Shown here: positions 15,409-24,359 of the stretch, one piece after another
How positions within the stretch are numbered: position 1 is the first letter of the stretch
Layout: each line of letters opens with the position of its first letter
Source: 2-02-FULL-43-11-A sp964477065
Lineage (GTDB): Bacteria; Patescibacteriota; Microgenomatia; UBA1406; HO2-37-13b
Reading direction: 5' to 3'
Assembly: GCA_964477065.1 (NCBI GenBank)
Contig: CAYZCU010000003.1
Span: forward strand, 1-48,968
Length of the DNA stretch: 48,968 bases
Translations under genes and position numbers: made by a program
The notes under the pieces: generated by a model
Databases searched by the model: none
Told to the model about the DNA's origin: nothing
The model's input: the letters and a program-made list of their open reading frames with translations, nothing else

Positions 15409-17163
15409 GAATCGATTGATGACATCAGAAAGTGATAGCTTCCCATCACTATTACGGTCAACAGGAAGTAGCCGTGGCATCTCCACCTCATTCTCACCAA
15501 CGACAAACTGGACACACTCCTTTTGCACGGGTAAGTTTTGATCCACAAGCAACACAACACGATAACATTTTCCAAACATCACCCCGGACACGCTCCCCAC
15601 AGCAAGTTTGCCATCGACGATATCCCCCTTCGTGCGAAAGACGATATCACTGTTGTCATCAAATATTTGAACTTGCCCAGATTGTCCAGATATGTCAGTC
15701 CCAAAAAGTGATTCGACTCGCGCGGTCAATGTTGGCTTTTTCTCAACCTTCGCCGACCACTCAGCCAAAGCAAGCTGAAGCTGACCGCGTTCCATCAATC
15801 CAACCGTCCAATGCCGTTCACCGATATTTGTCCCAGGATTGAGCGTCAGCTTCGCAGAAAGCGTTTCCCCAGGCTTGATAGCGCGAAACTGCGTAAATGT
15901 GTACTGCACCCCCGCATCTGCCCCAATCAGCCTCAATTCATACGTACCACTAATGTTTTCCCAGATATCTGTCCCCGTATTTGTTGCGGTGATAATACAC
16001 TCGCTTTCCTGTTCCTCAATCAGTGTGTCTGGACAAACCATCACTGTTCGGGCTTTTCGTATCTGATCTATCACTTCAAACTTTTTGGGCAATTCATACA
16101 GGGCTCGCCCATTCCCGCGAAGGGTCTGAAATGTGCCATTGTCAACCTGTGTTGCACATGGCACAAGCGCAAATGATTCAAACGGTTCACCACAATACGT
16201 ATAGGCAAAAAACGTATAGCCTATGACTCGAGAATCAGCTTCATACTGCTGAATCAGCGCGCGCGTTCCCGTATAGCCAGCCTCATCGCTGACACCAGCA
16301 GGACCAATTTTGTACCCTGTTTCTGTAATAAGAACAGGAAGATTTTTTACATGACCAGCGCACGAAGTAGGCTCATGCTCCTGCAAAAAGTTCAACTCCC
16401 ACTCATAGCTTGATGGCGAAAGTCTCCCCCTATCGTAAGCTTGTCCTGTAAATCCGCGCGGGTAACTATGCGATATCAAAACATCCATGTGACAAATCAG
16501 ATCTGGCTCAGCATGAAGCATCCCATTAAGAAAAACTTCCGCGTCATAGTACCCTTCAGATGGGGCTTGAGGTGAAGCCATGTCTTGCCCTGCCAAACCA
16601 GCAATAATATCGTAGTCATGTGTTTCACCTGCTTGATGAAGCAATTCAAGTGCCTGCATGCTCCATTTCGCAAATGACTCAGGCGTACATGCGCCACACA
16701 TCACACCGTGCGTCGGTTCATTTCCCAGCACAACGTAGATATCTTGTGCATACGGGGTCACTGCATTGAGCGTGCGGATAAATTTTTGCACCGTTTGCGT
16801 TGTTGGCATGAGCCATTGACCACTAGGCGTAAAGCCTTTTTCAATGCGATGGATCAAGCGGACATGATTTTCACGGGCGAGGTTGTGAATGCGCTGGAGA
16901 TTATCAGGCTTCATTTCATCCTCTCGAAGAACGATTGTCAACCAACAATTGCTCCCGCCGTTGGCATTGACCAGCAGTGATGCATGACGAATATCATCAT
17001 CAGATGGAGATAAAAGGTGGACGCCAGCCTTGCAGGGTCCAAATTCTTGCGCTTCGACACGTGAGGGCAACGCCATCACGCTGAGTGCACAAAAGCCTCC
17101 TACCAAGCCCCACAAGAGCCCTTTGCGAAGCCGAGAAAGATAGAGCCTGTTTGGACGATGCAT
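15400..17163 (-). CDS. Secreted TIM-barrel glycosidase-like protein, dockerin-like end
   Basis: 587 aa. Signal peptide with a basic N-region and a hydrophobic core (about 15-32) ending near VEAQEF. The main domain resembles clan GH-A barrels: VVLGNEPTHG (acid/base Glu after strand 4) and LITETGYKIG (candidate nucleophile Glu after strand 7). A CARDB-like or NEW3-like beta domain follows (ESECIITATNTGTDIWENI, LTLNPGTNIGERHWTVGLM), then another beta domain, then VDRNSDGKLSLSDVINRF, a single dockerin/EF-hand-like calcium loop. Likely a surface enzyme acting on glycans; substrate unknown. Leaderless TATAAT, divergent with PBP2. Confidence 0.75.
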   Translation of the reverse strand: MHRPNRLYLSRLRKGLLWGLVGGFCALSVMALPSRVEAQEFGPCKAGVHLLSPSDDDIRHASLLVNANGGSNCWLTIVLREDEMKPDNLQRIHNLARENHVRLIHRIEKGFTPSGQWLMPTTQTVQKFIRTLNAVTPYAQDIYVVLGNEPTHGVMCGACTPESFAKWSMQALELLHQAGETHDYDIIAGLAGQDMASPQAPSEGYYDAEVFLNGMLHAEPDLICHMDVLISHSYPRGFTGQAYDRGRLSPSSYEWELNFLQEHEPTSCAGHVKNLPVLITETGYKIGPAGVSDEAGYTGTRALIQQYEADSRVIGYTFFAYTYCGEPFESFALVPCATQVDNGTFQTLRGNGRALYELPKKFEVIDQIRKARTVMVCPDTLIEEQESECIITATNTGTDIWENISGTYELRLIGADAGVQYTFTQFRAIKPGETLSAKLTLNPGTNIGERHWTVGLMERGQLQLALAEWSAKVEKKPTLTARVESLFGTDISGQSGQVQIFDDNSDIVFRTKGDIVDGKLAVGSVSGVMFGKCYRVVLLVDQNLPVQKECVQFVVGENEVEMPRLLPVDRNSDGKLSLSDVINRFSN

Positions 17164-17180
17164 AGTGTATATTATACCTT
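17164..17180. promoter_or_regulatory. 17-bp divergent promoter, glycosidase-like gene and mrdA
   Basis: Only 17 bp separate the two ATGs. ATTATA at 17171-17176 gives TATAAT on the minus strand (7 nt to ATG), and TATTAT at 17170-17175 serves the plus strand (5 nt to ATG). The two -10 boxes overlap almost completely, so no untranslated leader is possible on either side. Confidence 0.75.
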
Positions 17181-18932
17181 ATGAATGCTAAAGTCCCTCC
17201 ATTTACACGTGCCTCTCACGATATTAACTTTCGTCTCTCCCACAAGCCAGATCAGCATATCCGAACGTTTCTCATACCCCTTGGCGTGAGTGCTTTATTT
17301 TTAATCTTTCTGGCTCGACTTTTTCAGCTCACCGTCGTCAAAGGTGCTTATTATCAGTACATCGCAAATGATAATCGCATCCGCGAAATTCTTATCCCTG
17401 CAGAGCGCGGAACAATTTATGATCGAAAAGGTCGTGTCATCACAGAGTCTCATGAAAAACAAGTTCAAAACCCTATTCTTCGTCGCCCGATTCCAGCATA
17501 TATCCGTTCATATCCAGGGCACGGTGCACTTGGACATCTTCTCGGGTATATGCATGGCGTCTCACCAAAACAGCTCACGCGCGACGCTTGTCTTGAGCCT
17601 CTCAATATGAATGATCGCGTCGGCGTCGATGGTGTTGAGCGTCTGTATGAATGTCACCTACGTGGAAGGAAAGGTAAAATTCTTGTGGAAGTTGACTCAT
17701 TTGGTAAGGCGATCAAAACCCTTTCCCACGTTCAACCCCGCCCAGGAAAGTCACTCAAGCTTAGCATCGATAGCGATATTCAGCAGAAACTCTATGATGC
17801 GCTTGAAAACAACACTCTGCATGTTTCAGATGCTTGTGATCTGAAAGATAAGCGCATCGGCGTGGTTGGTATGAAGCCCCAAACCGGTGAAATCCTTGTG
17901 CTCTATTCAAATCCGAGCTTTGATCCAAATGATTTTGAATTGGGCAGTTCGCGAACCAAAAAGTACTTTTCCAATCCAGATAAGCCACTCTTCAACCGTG
18001 CACTTTTGGGGACGTATCCCCCTGGATCTGTTTTCAAGCCTGTTGTGGCAATTGGCGCACTTGAAGAAAAAGTCATCACGGAAGATGAAACAATTGTGGA
18101 TAATGGTTTTATCCAGGCTGGACCTATCAAATTTCATAACTGGTATTACACAAAATACGGCAAAACAGATGGAGAGGTTGATATCCGCAAGGCCTTGCAA
18201 CGATCCAACGATATTTATTTTTACACTGTTGGAGAGCGACTTACCCCTGAAAAAATCAAAAAATGGGCCCACACGTTTGGTTATGGCAAGAAAACAGGGA
18301 TTGAGCTGACAGACGCTTCAGGAAGCATCCCGTCCGACTTTTGGAAACGCGAGACAGTTGGCGAAAAATGGTATACGGGAGACACATACAACCTGTCCAT
18401 TGGTCAAGGATACCTGCTCACGACACCTCTGCAAATCACCCAAGCCACCTCAGCAATAGCCAATAACGGCACCTTGTGCCAACCCACAATACTCAAGGCA
18501 GATGCTCCAGAAAATGCTCCTTTGCTCCCCCACCCTGCTCCCTGCAAGGACCTGGAGATCTCACAGGCGACCCTCACTGCGGTACAGGAAGGTATGCATC
18601 GGGCCTGCCAAAGCGGTGGAACGGGCTGGCCATTTTTTACCTTTGCTGTTGATGGCGTGCCTATCTCAGTCGGGTGCAAAACAGGCACGGCAGAGGCGCA
18701 CAAAGCTCACACTGAACCCTATGCGTGGTTCACCATCTACGCCCCCTATGAGAAGCCGGAAATTGCGCTGACTGTCCTTGTGGAGGATGCCGGTGAAGGT
18801 TCAAACATTTCTGCGCCAATCGCTAAACTTATTCTGAGTGAATACTTCTCACATTCATCTCGTCCTCTAGGGTCCAAGACTGCTACAGAATCAGCGAGCC
18901 AGAGCCTCAAACCTGCGGTCGGGGGCGATTAA
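17181..18932 (+). CDS. mrdA: Penicillin-binding protein 2
   Basis: 583 aa class B transpeptidase for elongation-type peptidoglycan synthesis. One N-terminal membrane segment (about 30-52), a dimerisation/pedestal domain (IPAERGTIYDRKGRVI), then the transpeptidase domain with SVFK (Ser283 nucleophile, Lys286), SND (342-344) and KTGT (500-503). GTYPPGSVFKP and SIGQGYLLTTPLQ are typical of PBP2. A Ser/Thr-rich tail of about 30 residues follows the domain. Start set by the 17-bp divergent promoter. Confidence 0.95.
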   Translation: MNAKVPPFTRASHDINFRLSHKPDQHIRTFLIPLGVSALFLIFLARLFQLTVVKGAYYQYIANDNRIREILIPAERGTIYDRKGRVITESHEKQVQNPILRRPIPAYIRSYPGHGALGHLLGYMHGVSPKQLTRDACLEPLNMNDRVGVDGVERLYECHLRGRKGKILVEVDSFGKAIKTLSHVQPRPGKSLKLSIDSDIQQKLYDALENNTLHVSDACDLKDKRIGVVGMKPQTGEILVLYSNPSFDPNDFELGSSRTKKYFSNPDKPLFNRALLGTYPPGSVFKPVVAIGALEEKVITEDETIVDNGFIQAGPIKFHNWYYTKYGKTDGEVDIRKALQRSNDIYFYTVGERLTPEKIKKWAHTFGYGKKTGIELTDASGSIPSDFWKRETVGEKWYTGDTYNLSIGQGYLLTTPLQITQATSAIANNGTLCQPTILKADAPENAPLLPHPAPCKDLEISQATLTAVQEGMHRACQSGGTGWPFFTFAVDGVPISVGCKTGTAEAHKAHTEPYAWFTIYAPYEKPEIALTVLVEDAGEGSNISAPIAKLILSEYFSHSSRPLGSKTATESASQSLKPAVGGD

Positions 18933-18949
18933 GAAAGGTGTTGGGATGC

Positions 18950-20413
18950 CTAGGAGATGCGATGAAAGTATCCTGTTTGGACCTGGACTGGCTGATTACT
19001 CGCAAACTGCTGAGCTATTTTTTGAGATGTTTCTGGCAAAAGAGATTGCAGGTTTAACCCTATCTGACGAATCAAAGCAACCACTGGCTCAAGGGACTTT
19101 TTCTTTGCATCTTCATCATCACGAATCTTCCATGGCTCAGATGTATTTAAAATTTTATCTGCTTCAGCAATCACCTGCCAGACATATGTCAGTGCTTTGT
19201 CAAACTGAAGGCTCTCAAGCGCCTGTTCAACTTTACTGTTCAAATCCGACACTTCAGATCCTCCTAATGACTCTTCTGGCTTCGTGCTTTCATCATCAAA
19301 AACCATCCCCTCAGCTAGTTTTGCTGTGCGGGACACGAGATTTCCCAACCCATGTGCCAGATCAGCTGTATATTTTTCACTAAACTTACTCATCGTCAAA
19401 TCACCATCATTCCCAAACTGATACGCAGACAAAATGAGATATCGAGCACCATCTACTCCATACGCTTCAACCAGCTGTGCAGGCGAAATTACATTCCCCA
19501 AGGACTTTGACATCTTCTGCCCATCAATCGTAAAGAAACCATGCGCAAAAATTTTCTTTGGAAGCGGAAGGTCTGATGCGATCAGCAGAGCTTCCCAAAT
19601 GCATGCGTGAAACCAGATGATATCTTTCCCAACAAGGTGCAGATCAGCTGGCCAAAACTTCGCCCGACCTTCATACGTCTGTGTTGCAGTGTAGTAATTA
19701 AACAGCGCCTCAACCCATACATAAAACGTGTGCTTCGTATCCCATGGCACCGGAATGCCCCATGACACTGATTCCCGCGAGATGGAGATATCTTCAAGCC
19801 CCTCCTCTATCCGTCTGACAACCTCATTTTTTCGCTTCTCAGGAAGTATTTCATAGGCCCCCTGCTGAATTTTTTCCAACAAAAGTGGCGCACATTTTTT
19901 CAATGCAAAAAAGTAATTTTCCTCTTTTTGAAAGATGAGCTCTTTGTTTGGATGATCAGGGCAATGACCATCAACCATATCAGATTCAGTCACAAATTTC
20001 TCACAGCCAACACAATACATACCTTCGTAGTGACCTTTATATATGTACCCGCTGTCATACAGCTTTTGGAATATCTTGGTAACAGCATCGATATGCCCCT
20101 GATCTGTTGTTCGCATAAAAATATCGTACGAGATATTACATAGTTCCCATGCGGATTTAAAATGAGGCACTATTGAGTCTGCAAATTCTTGGGGCGTCAG
20201 ACCGGCCTTTTGGGCACTTTCAGCAATTTTTTGTCCATGTTCATCAGTCCCTGTCAAAAAAAGCACGTTTGTGGGGCCCAATTTGGCACGATAATGACGC
20301 GCAAGGACATCTGCAGCCAGTGTTGTGTATAACGTCCCTACATGAGGGACATCGTTCACATAATAAATTGGTGTCGTAATGTAAAACTTATTGTTTGTAA
20401 GGGTGTCTGTCAT
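18950..20413 (-). CDS. metG: Methionyl-tRNA synthetase
   Basis: 487 aa class I synthetase. YYVNDVPHVGTLYT is the HIGH region and GQKMSKSLGNV the KMSKS loop. The connective peptide carries a zinc knuckle (CVGCEKFV followed by CPDHP). The anticodon-binding helical domain is complete; no C-terminal EMAP-like tRNA-binding domain is present. I start at the ATG at 20413 (MTDTLTNNKFYITTPIYY) because TATAAT lies 7 nt before it; the frame is open 50 codons further upstream but that part covers promoters. It charges both elongator Met-tRNA and the initiator at 38261. Confidence 0.95.
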   Translation of the reverse strand: MTDTLTNNKFYITTPIYYVNDVPHVGTLYTTLAADVLARHYRAKLGPTNVLFLTGTDEHGQKIAESAQKAGLTPQEFADSIVPHFKSAWELCNISYDIFMRTTDQGHIDAVTKIFQKLYDSGYIYKGHYEGMYCVGCEKFVTESDMVDGHCPDHPNKELIFQKEENYFFALKKCAPLLLEKIQQGAYEILPEKRKNEVVRRIEEGLEDISISRESVSWGIPVPWDTKHTFYVWVEALFNYYTATQTYEGRAKFWPADLHLVGKDIIWFHACIWEALLIASDLPLPKKIFAHGFFTIDGQKMSKSLGNVISPAQLVEAYGVDGARYLILSAYQFGNDGDLTMSKFSEKYTADLAHGLGNLVSRTAKLAEGMVFDDESTKPEESLGGSEVSDLNSKVEQALESLQFDKALTYVWQVIAEADKILNTSEPWKIRDDEDAKKKSLEPVVALIRQIGLNLQSLLPETSQKIAQQFASNQPVQVQTGYFHRIS

Positions 20414-20436
20414 ACGGCCTATTATAGCAAAAATTA

Positions 20437-20465
20437 TTGACACCTGGTCAGTCCTGGTATATACT
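20437..20465 (+). promoter_or_regulatory. Consensus sigma70 promoter driving a non-coding stretch
   Basis: TTGACA (20437-20442), a 17-bp spacer and TATACT (20460-20465): the best -35/-10 pair seen in the window. The predicted start is about 20472, where there is no ATG, unlike at the protein genes. It points towards the hairpin cluster. Confidence 0.8.
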
Positions 20466-20471
20466 ATAGGC

Positions 20472-20919
20472 ATATTTATCGTCATCTGCGTTTTGCATGT
20501 AGGTGAACCTAAATATATTGAAGCTGTCTTGTTTATTCCTCGTTGCATTGGAATAATTCGCAAGATATGTGCACTTTACAATACGTTCCCGTGAATGAGA
20601 AGAAGTTGGTAAGAATGTCATGCTGTACGCCTGTACGGAGTGAGATTCTTACCAACTGCACCTCCTCCGGTTATTGAGGGGGAGGGCAGTCGATGGCTGT
20701 CCTCCCCCTCAGCGCTCGTCGTTAGTTCTGTCCCCTCCCCCAATCGGGGAGATGGATGAATTAATAACTGACGACAGCGCGGGGAGGCTACCTGGCTTGC
20801 CAGGTAGCCTCCCCAAACTTTTTTCTGGAGAGCTTTATGGCTCTCCGGACAAATATCGACTCACGGGCAACGGAAGGAGGGGGGGCGGTCGTTTGACTGC
20901 CCCCCTCCCCAACACTTTT
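20472..20919 (+). ncRNA. Candidate structured RNA with six hairpins
   Basis: No conserved protein is encoded between metG and dprA. From the consensus promoter the plus strand would carry hairpins with arms 20604-20616/20645-20657 (13 bp, perfect), 20676-20689/20697-20710 (14 bp, one G-U), 20712-20727/20766-20780 (15 bp with a bulge, enclosing CTCCCC/GGGGAG), 20781-20796/20799-20814 (16 bp, perfect), 20824-20833/20840-20849 (10 bp, one G-U) and 20876-20890/20895-20908. I could not match RNase P RNA, tmRNA, SRP RNA or 6S RNA motifs. Alternatives are a cluster of palindromic repeats or stacked terminators. The strand is inferred from the promoter and the T-run after hairpin 4. Confidence 0.5.
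20781..20824 (+). terminator. Strong intrinsic terminator-like hairpin
   Basis: A perfect 16-bp inverted repeat with a TT centre (20781-20814), starting GGGGAGGCTACC, followed by AAAC and six T (20819-20824). It would end most plus-strand transcripts from the 20437 promoter, giving an RNA of about 350 nt. Confidence 0.65.
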
Positions 20920-20967
20920 CTTACTCATTTCATAAACTTTTCATAATCGTCTGCTACAGTTGCAGAT

Positions 20968-22053
20968 ATGCATCTTTCCCAACAAACTGATCCTGAAACA
21001 CTCGCACGCCTTGCTTTTTCATATGCTCCAGGGATAGGACCCGGAACTTTTCATAAACTGCTCCACCACTTCTCCACTGCACATGATGCCTATACCGCGC
21101 ACGATCGTGACCTCAAACCTCACTTTATAAGCCAAAAACAGCTTGACCACTTTCTCGTTTTTCGAAAATCTTTTTCAGCCCATAGAACGCTTTTAGCACT
21201 GAACACATTAAGCGTACAATATCATACATTCAGCTCTTTACAGAGGTCTATATATATTTGTGATTTTGGACAAAGCCCCATCGGATTGTTTACCCAAGGA
21301 GACACCAATCTTCTCACGTCCACTGCTCCCACTATAGCAATTATAGGATCACGTAAACCAACCCCATATGGCACCACTGTTGCTGATGATTTTGCTTCAC
21401 AACTTTCTCGAAATGGGGCGATTATCCTGTCAGGACTCGCCATCGGCATTGATTCGCAGGCGCATACATCGTGTTTAGAAGCAGGTGGGAAGACCATTGC
21501 TATACTCGGAACAGGCCATTTCGACCCACATCACTCAAAAACTCTGAGGCTCTACAAAGCCATAGTCGAACATAACGGTCTGATTATCTCTGAATATCCT
21601 CCAGGCACACCTGTTCATAAAGGAGCATTCCCTGCACGCAATAGAATTATAGCTGGTCTTGCTGACGCCGTACTGCTCATCGAGGGAGCTGAGCATTCAG
21701 GCTCGCGCATTACCGCTCAATATGCGCTTGATATGGGCAAGGAGCTTTTTTGTATTCCTGGATCAATCTATTCACCACAATCCATCACGCCACACCATTT
21801 TATACAGCAGGGTGCGCACCTCGTTTCATCCCCGCAGGACATATATGCGCATCTGCACATACGTCCTATCCATACGCTTACACCTACTGAAAAAAGCATC
21901 CTTGCAAGTATACAATCTGGCTCTTCAACAGTCCAAACCCTCACTCAAGCACTCGCAGAATCACCGCAAGATATTTTAGTTGCTTTATCACAGCTTGAGG
22001 CTCGGCAGTTCATTGTCAGGAGTCCAGAGGGGACATACAGAGCTCCACCATGA
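20968..22053 (+). CDS. dprA: DNA processing protein DprA
   Basis: 361 aa. An N-terminal helical region (SAM/HhH-like, ALAFSYAPGIGPGTFHKLL), then the Rossmann-like DprA core: IIGSRKPTPYG, LSGLAIGIDSQAHTSCLEAGG, YPPGTPVHKGAFPARNRIIAGLADAVLLIEGAEHSGSRITAQYALDMG (given here as consecutive family segments), and a C-terminal winged-helix domain (about 295-360). It loads RecA onto incoming single-stranded DNA in natural transformation. With the pilin-like and TraG-like genes this supports DNA uptake by the cell. TACAGT lies 7 nt before the ATG. Confidence 0.94.
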   Translation: MHLSQQTDPETLARLAFSYAPGIGPGTFHKLLHHFSTAHDAYTAHDRDLKPHFISQKQLDHFLVFRKSFSAHRTLLALNTLSVQYHTFSSLQRSIYICDFGQSPIGLFTQGDTNLLTSTAPTIAIIGSRKPTPYGTTVADDFASQLSRNGAIILSGLAIGIDSQAHTSCLEAGGKTIAILGTGHFDPHHSKTLRLYKAIVEHNGLIISEYPPGTPVHKGAFPARNRIIAGLADAVLLIEGAEHSGSRITAQYALDMGKELFCIPGSIYSPQSITPHHFIQQGAHLVSSPQDIYAHLHIRPIHTLTPTEKSILASIQSGSSTVQTLTQALAESPQDILVALSQLEARQFIVRSPEGTYRAPP

Positions 22054-22065
22054 TACACTAAAGGG

Positions 22066-22518
22066 ATGAAGCAGATGAAAATTTCGTCGATTAAAGATAT
22101 CGAGGCCCTCTTGAAGGTTTTTTATCGATACATGCCATCTGCGCCATCCTCACTGCACAACGTACTGGTCTCAATATTTCCCTATCTATCATTGATTGCA
22201 GGGACACTTCTTATCTCTATTGCCATCTTGCCTTATTTCTTCCCAAACTACCCGCTTGATCCTCTGACACACGCTGGGCTTTATAGCCTCAATTTACACA
22301 TGACGCGAGTCCTTTTTGCAGTGATGGGCATGATTCTCCTGACAAGTTTCAACCGCTTGCTTCGCCACGATCTGGTTGGCTGGTATAACATTTTCTTTGT
22401 GACCCTTTTTCATACTTTTTTTGTACTCATCGTCTTCAACATAGAATCACTCCTTCTGCTTTTGCTCAGCTGGGCCTACCTTTTTGAGATCCAGTCATCT
22501 TTTACAGATATCTCATGA
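22066..22518 (+). CDS. Polytopic membrane protein, 150 aa
   Basis: Not recognised. Four hydrophobic segments, at about residues 40-62, 80-105, 112-130 and 128-145, the last two close together; the N-terminal 35 residues are soluble. No charged motif suggests an enzyme. TACACT 6 nt upstream and AAAGGG directly before the ATG. The stop overlaps the ATG of the GH18-like gene (ATGA), so the two are probably made together and may work together at the membrane. Confidence 0.75.
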   Translation: MKQMKISSIKDIEALLKVFYRYMPSAPSSLHNVLVSIFPYLSLIAGTLLISIAILPYFFPNYPLDPLTHAGLYSLNLHMTRVLFAVMGMILLTSFNRLLRHDLVGWYNIFFVTLFHTFFVLIVFNIESLLLLLLSWAYLFEIQSSFTDIS

Positions 22519-23585
22519 AAAAACACCCTTGGAAACGCTGGTCACTTTGTATACTCATCATTATCCTTCTCTTCATAGCAAGTAGGGCACGACACACCAA
22601 CCAAACTGTTCCTTCGTCCCCTCGAAAACACACGCCTCTTATCCAGCGCCCCCAGGTGCTCAAAAAGCCTGTCGCAATAGAGCAAACCTCAGTTTTTGTC
22701 CCATCATGGCAATTATCACCTGCCCCTCTTACGTTGGCTGATCCCGCCCAAGCGTCTCGACCAATTGATGAGGCTATCTACTTTGCCGTTTCGCCTGATG
22801 AGGAGGGCACTCTAGCTGATGACGCGGGATTTGATTCATTTTTGAAAGCAAATTCACATCCAGCGCTTCTTACTATCAAAATGACAAACGAATCTACAAA
22901 CACACGAATATTACGAAACTCGGAGCTTCAGGACAGGCTTATTACACAAGCGCTTTCAATGGCTGAAGCAGGCGATTTTGCGGGCATACTCCTTGATTTT
23001 GAGCATTCTGTCCTTCCCTTTAAAGAAGTCCGCACCTCCATAACGTCTTTTGTGGAGCGTTTTTCACAAGCAACGCACGCACACCATACATCTTTTGCAA
23101 TGACCTTGTATGGTGACACCTATCATCGTGGTCGCCCTTACGATGTGGCCGATCTAGAGCCCCATGTCGATATGGTATATATCATGGCATATGATTTTCA
23201 TAAGGCGTTTGGTGAGCCCGGTCCTAATTTTCCCCTCACATGCGGATCGAAGTATCCGTATTGCTTTACCCACATGCTTGATGATTTTACCGCTGACATT
23301 CCAGCACATAAAATTACCCTCGTCTATGGCCTATATGGGTATACATGGAATGTTGATAGCTCCCATCGTCCTGCTACATCAGCCAAAGCACGCACGTATG
23401 CACAGTTGAAAAACACGCCTGCAACAGTCGATCCCATTTCCGCTGAATCGACATATGCATACACAGAGAATGAGCGTACCATGATAACCTGGTTTGAGAC
23501 TCCAGCTTCAATTCGCAAAAAAACAGACTATGCTCGCACCAGAGGCATTTCACATTTTGCTTACTGGGCTTATGGCTATTACTAG
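22515..23585 (+). CDS. GH18-like membrane-anchored protein
   Basis: 356 aa. An N-terminal membrane anchor (about 9-24) and a Pro-rich linker, then a GH18-type barrel. FAGILLDFEHS (about 156-166) matches the family FDGIDIDWE with Asp161 and the catalytic Glu163 kept, but the first two Asp replaced by Ala and Leu. MVYIMAYDFH and the end segment WFETPASIRKKTDYARTRG plus FAYWAYGY are typical of the YaaH/spore-type branch. Likely cuts or binds peptidoglycan or another N-acetylated glycan at the cell surface. Translationally coupled to the membrane protein upstream. Confidence 0.8.
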   Translation: MKKHPWKRWSLCILIIILLFIASRARHTNQTVPSSPRKHTPLIQRPQVLKKPVAIEQTSVFVPSWQLSPAPLTLADPAQASRPIDEAIYFAVSPDEEGTLADDAGFDSFLKANSHPALLTIKMTNESTNTRILRNSELQDRLITQALSMAEAGDFAGILLDFEHSVLPFKEVRTSITSFVERFSQATHAHHTSFAMTLYGDTYHRGRPYDVADLEPHVDMVYIMAYDFHKAFGEPGPNFPLTCGSKYPYCFTHMLDDFTADIPAHKITLVYGLYGYTWNVDSSHRPATSAKARTYAQLKNTPATVDPISAESTYAYTENERTMITWFETPASIRKKTDYARTRGISHFAYWAYGYY

Positions 23586-23627
23586 TGCCATCTTGATCCA
23601 CACATCGCCGTCTGCTACCATAGATAT

Positions 23628-24185
23628 ATGTATAGATTGAGTAGCCTGTCGCGTGAAACGATTGCACTTCTCATTATTATTGGTGTTGCTGTTGTGATTG
23701 TTGCAACGCTCCTTCTCAGTCCTCGATTTGCTAAAAAAACCGCTCTTCCAAGCACGCAACCCCTCTCAAAACAAGCTTCAACTCAAGCACAAAACATACA
23801 ATATATCCCTCCAGATAGCCCCCTTTCTCAAGATGAAATGACCAAACAAGGCGCGAAGTATTTCAATGAAAAATTGTATGACCAAAATGCAGATCTTTTC
23901 GCTAAGGCGCCAACCACCATCCAATCCCACCGCTTCCAAGGTACCGTTACCTCAATTGATCGAACAGATGGCCTGGTTTTTCATATCACCAGCACCATGA
24001 GTAACAGTGTCGGACTTGATCTTGTGTATGGGTATCTGCCTGCAACGCTCTCGAAAATCAGCGTGAATGGCGGTTCCCTCGACGGCCTGAAGGTCGGCCA
24101 AGAAGTTTATATTGATGAAACAAACGATTATAGCAAGCCGTATCAAGATAGCATCCAAAGCGTCCTGATACACGACGTCAAATAA
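23628..24185 (+). CDS. Membrane-anchored hypothetical protein
   Basis: 185 aa, not recognised. One hydrophobic segment (about 10-30, ETIALLIIIGVAVVIVATLLL), then a Ser/Thr/Gln-rich linker and an extracytoplasmic domain with a beta-rich end (FQGTVTSIDRTDGLVFHITS, VGQEVYIDETNDY). The last part resembles small OB-like beta modules, but this is a guess. TACCAT 6 nt before the ATG. A separate transcription unit from the GH18-like gene. Confidence 0.7.
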   Translation: MYRLSSLSRETIALLIIIGVAVVIVATLLLSPRFAKKTALPSTQPLSKQASTQAQNIQYIPPDSPLSQDEMTKQGAKYFNEKLYDQNADLFAKAPTTIQSHRFQGTVTSIDRTDGLVFHITSTMSNSVGLDLVYGYLPATLSKISVNGGSLDGLKVGQEVYIDETNDYSKPYQDSIQSVLIHDVK

Positions 24186-24197
24186 CTTCCTTTCACC

Positions 24198-24226
24198 CGA
24201 TACGTCGGGCTCATGATTTTTTGCCC
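24198..24226 (+). terminator. Possible terminator after the 23628 gene
   Basis: CCCGA-TACG-TCGGG hairpin (5-bp stem) at about 24198-24211, then a T-run six to seven bases later. The weak distance to the T-run lowers confidence. Confidence 0.4.
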
Positions 24227-24359
24227 TCAAAAATTAGCTATAGGATTTGAATTGCTCGCTGGTTTTCCCTCTTAGTTCAATTGCATTAGCCTCGCAATAG
24301 CCCTTGACACCCACTCTGTACCGTGATATCATTTTTCTATCGGCCTATGGCCAAAACAT

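Noticed and set aside
20674..20946. TTG-started 90-aa frame over the hairpin cluster
   Set aside because: Composition follows the palindromes (Pro/Gly/Arg) and no protein feature is visible.
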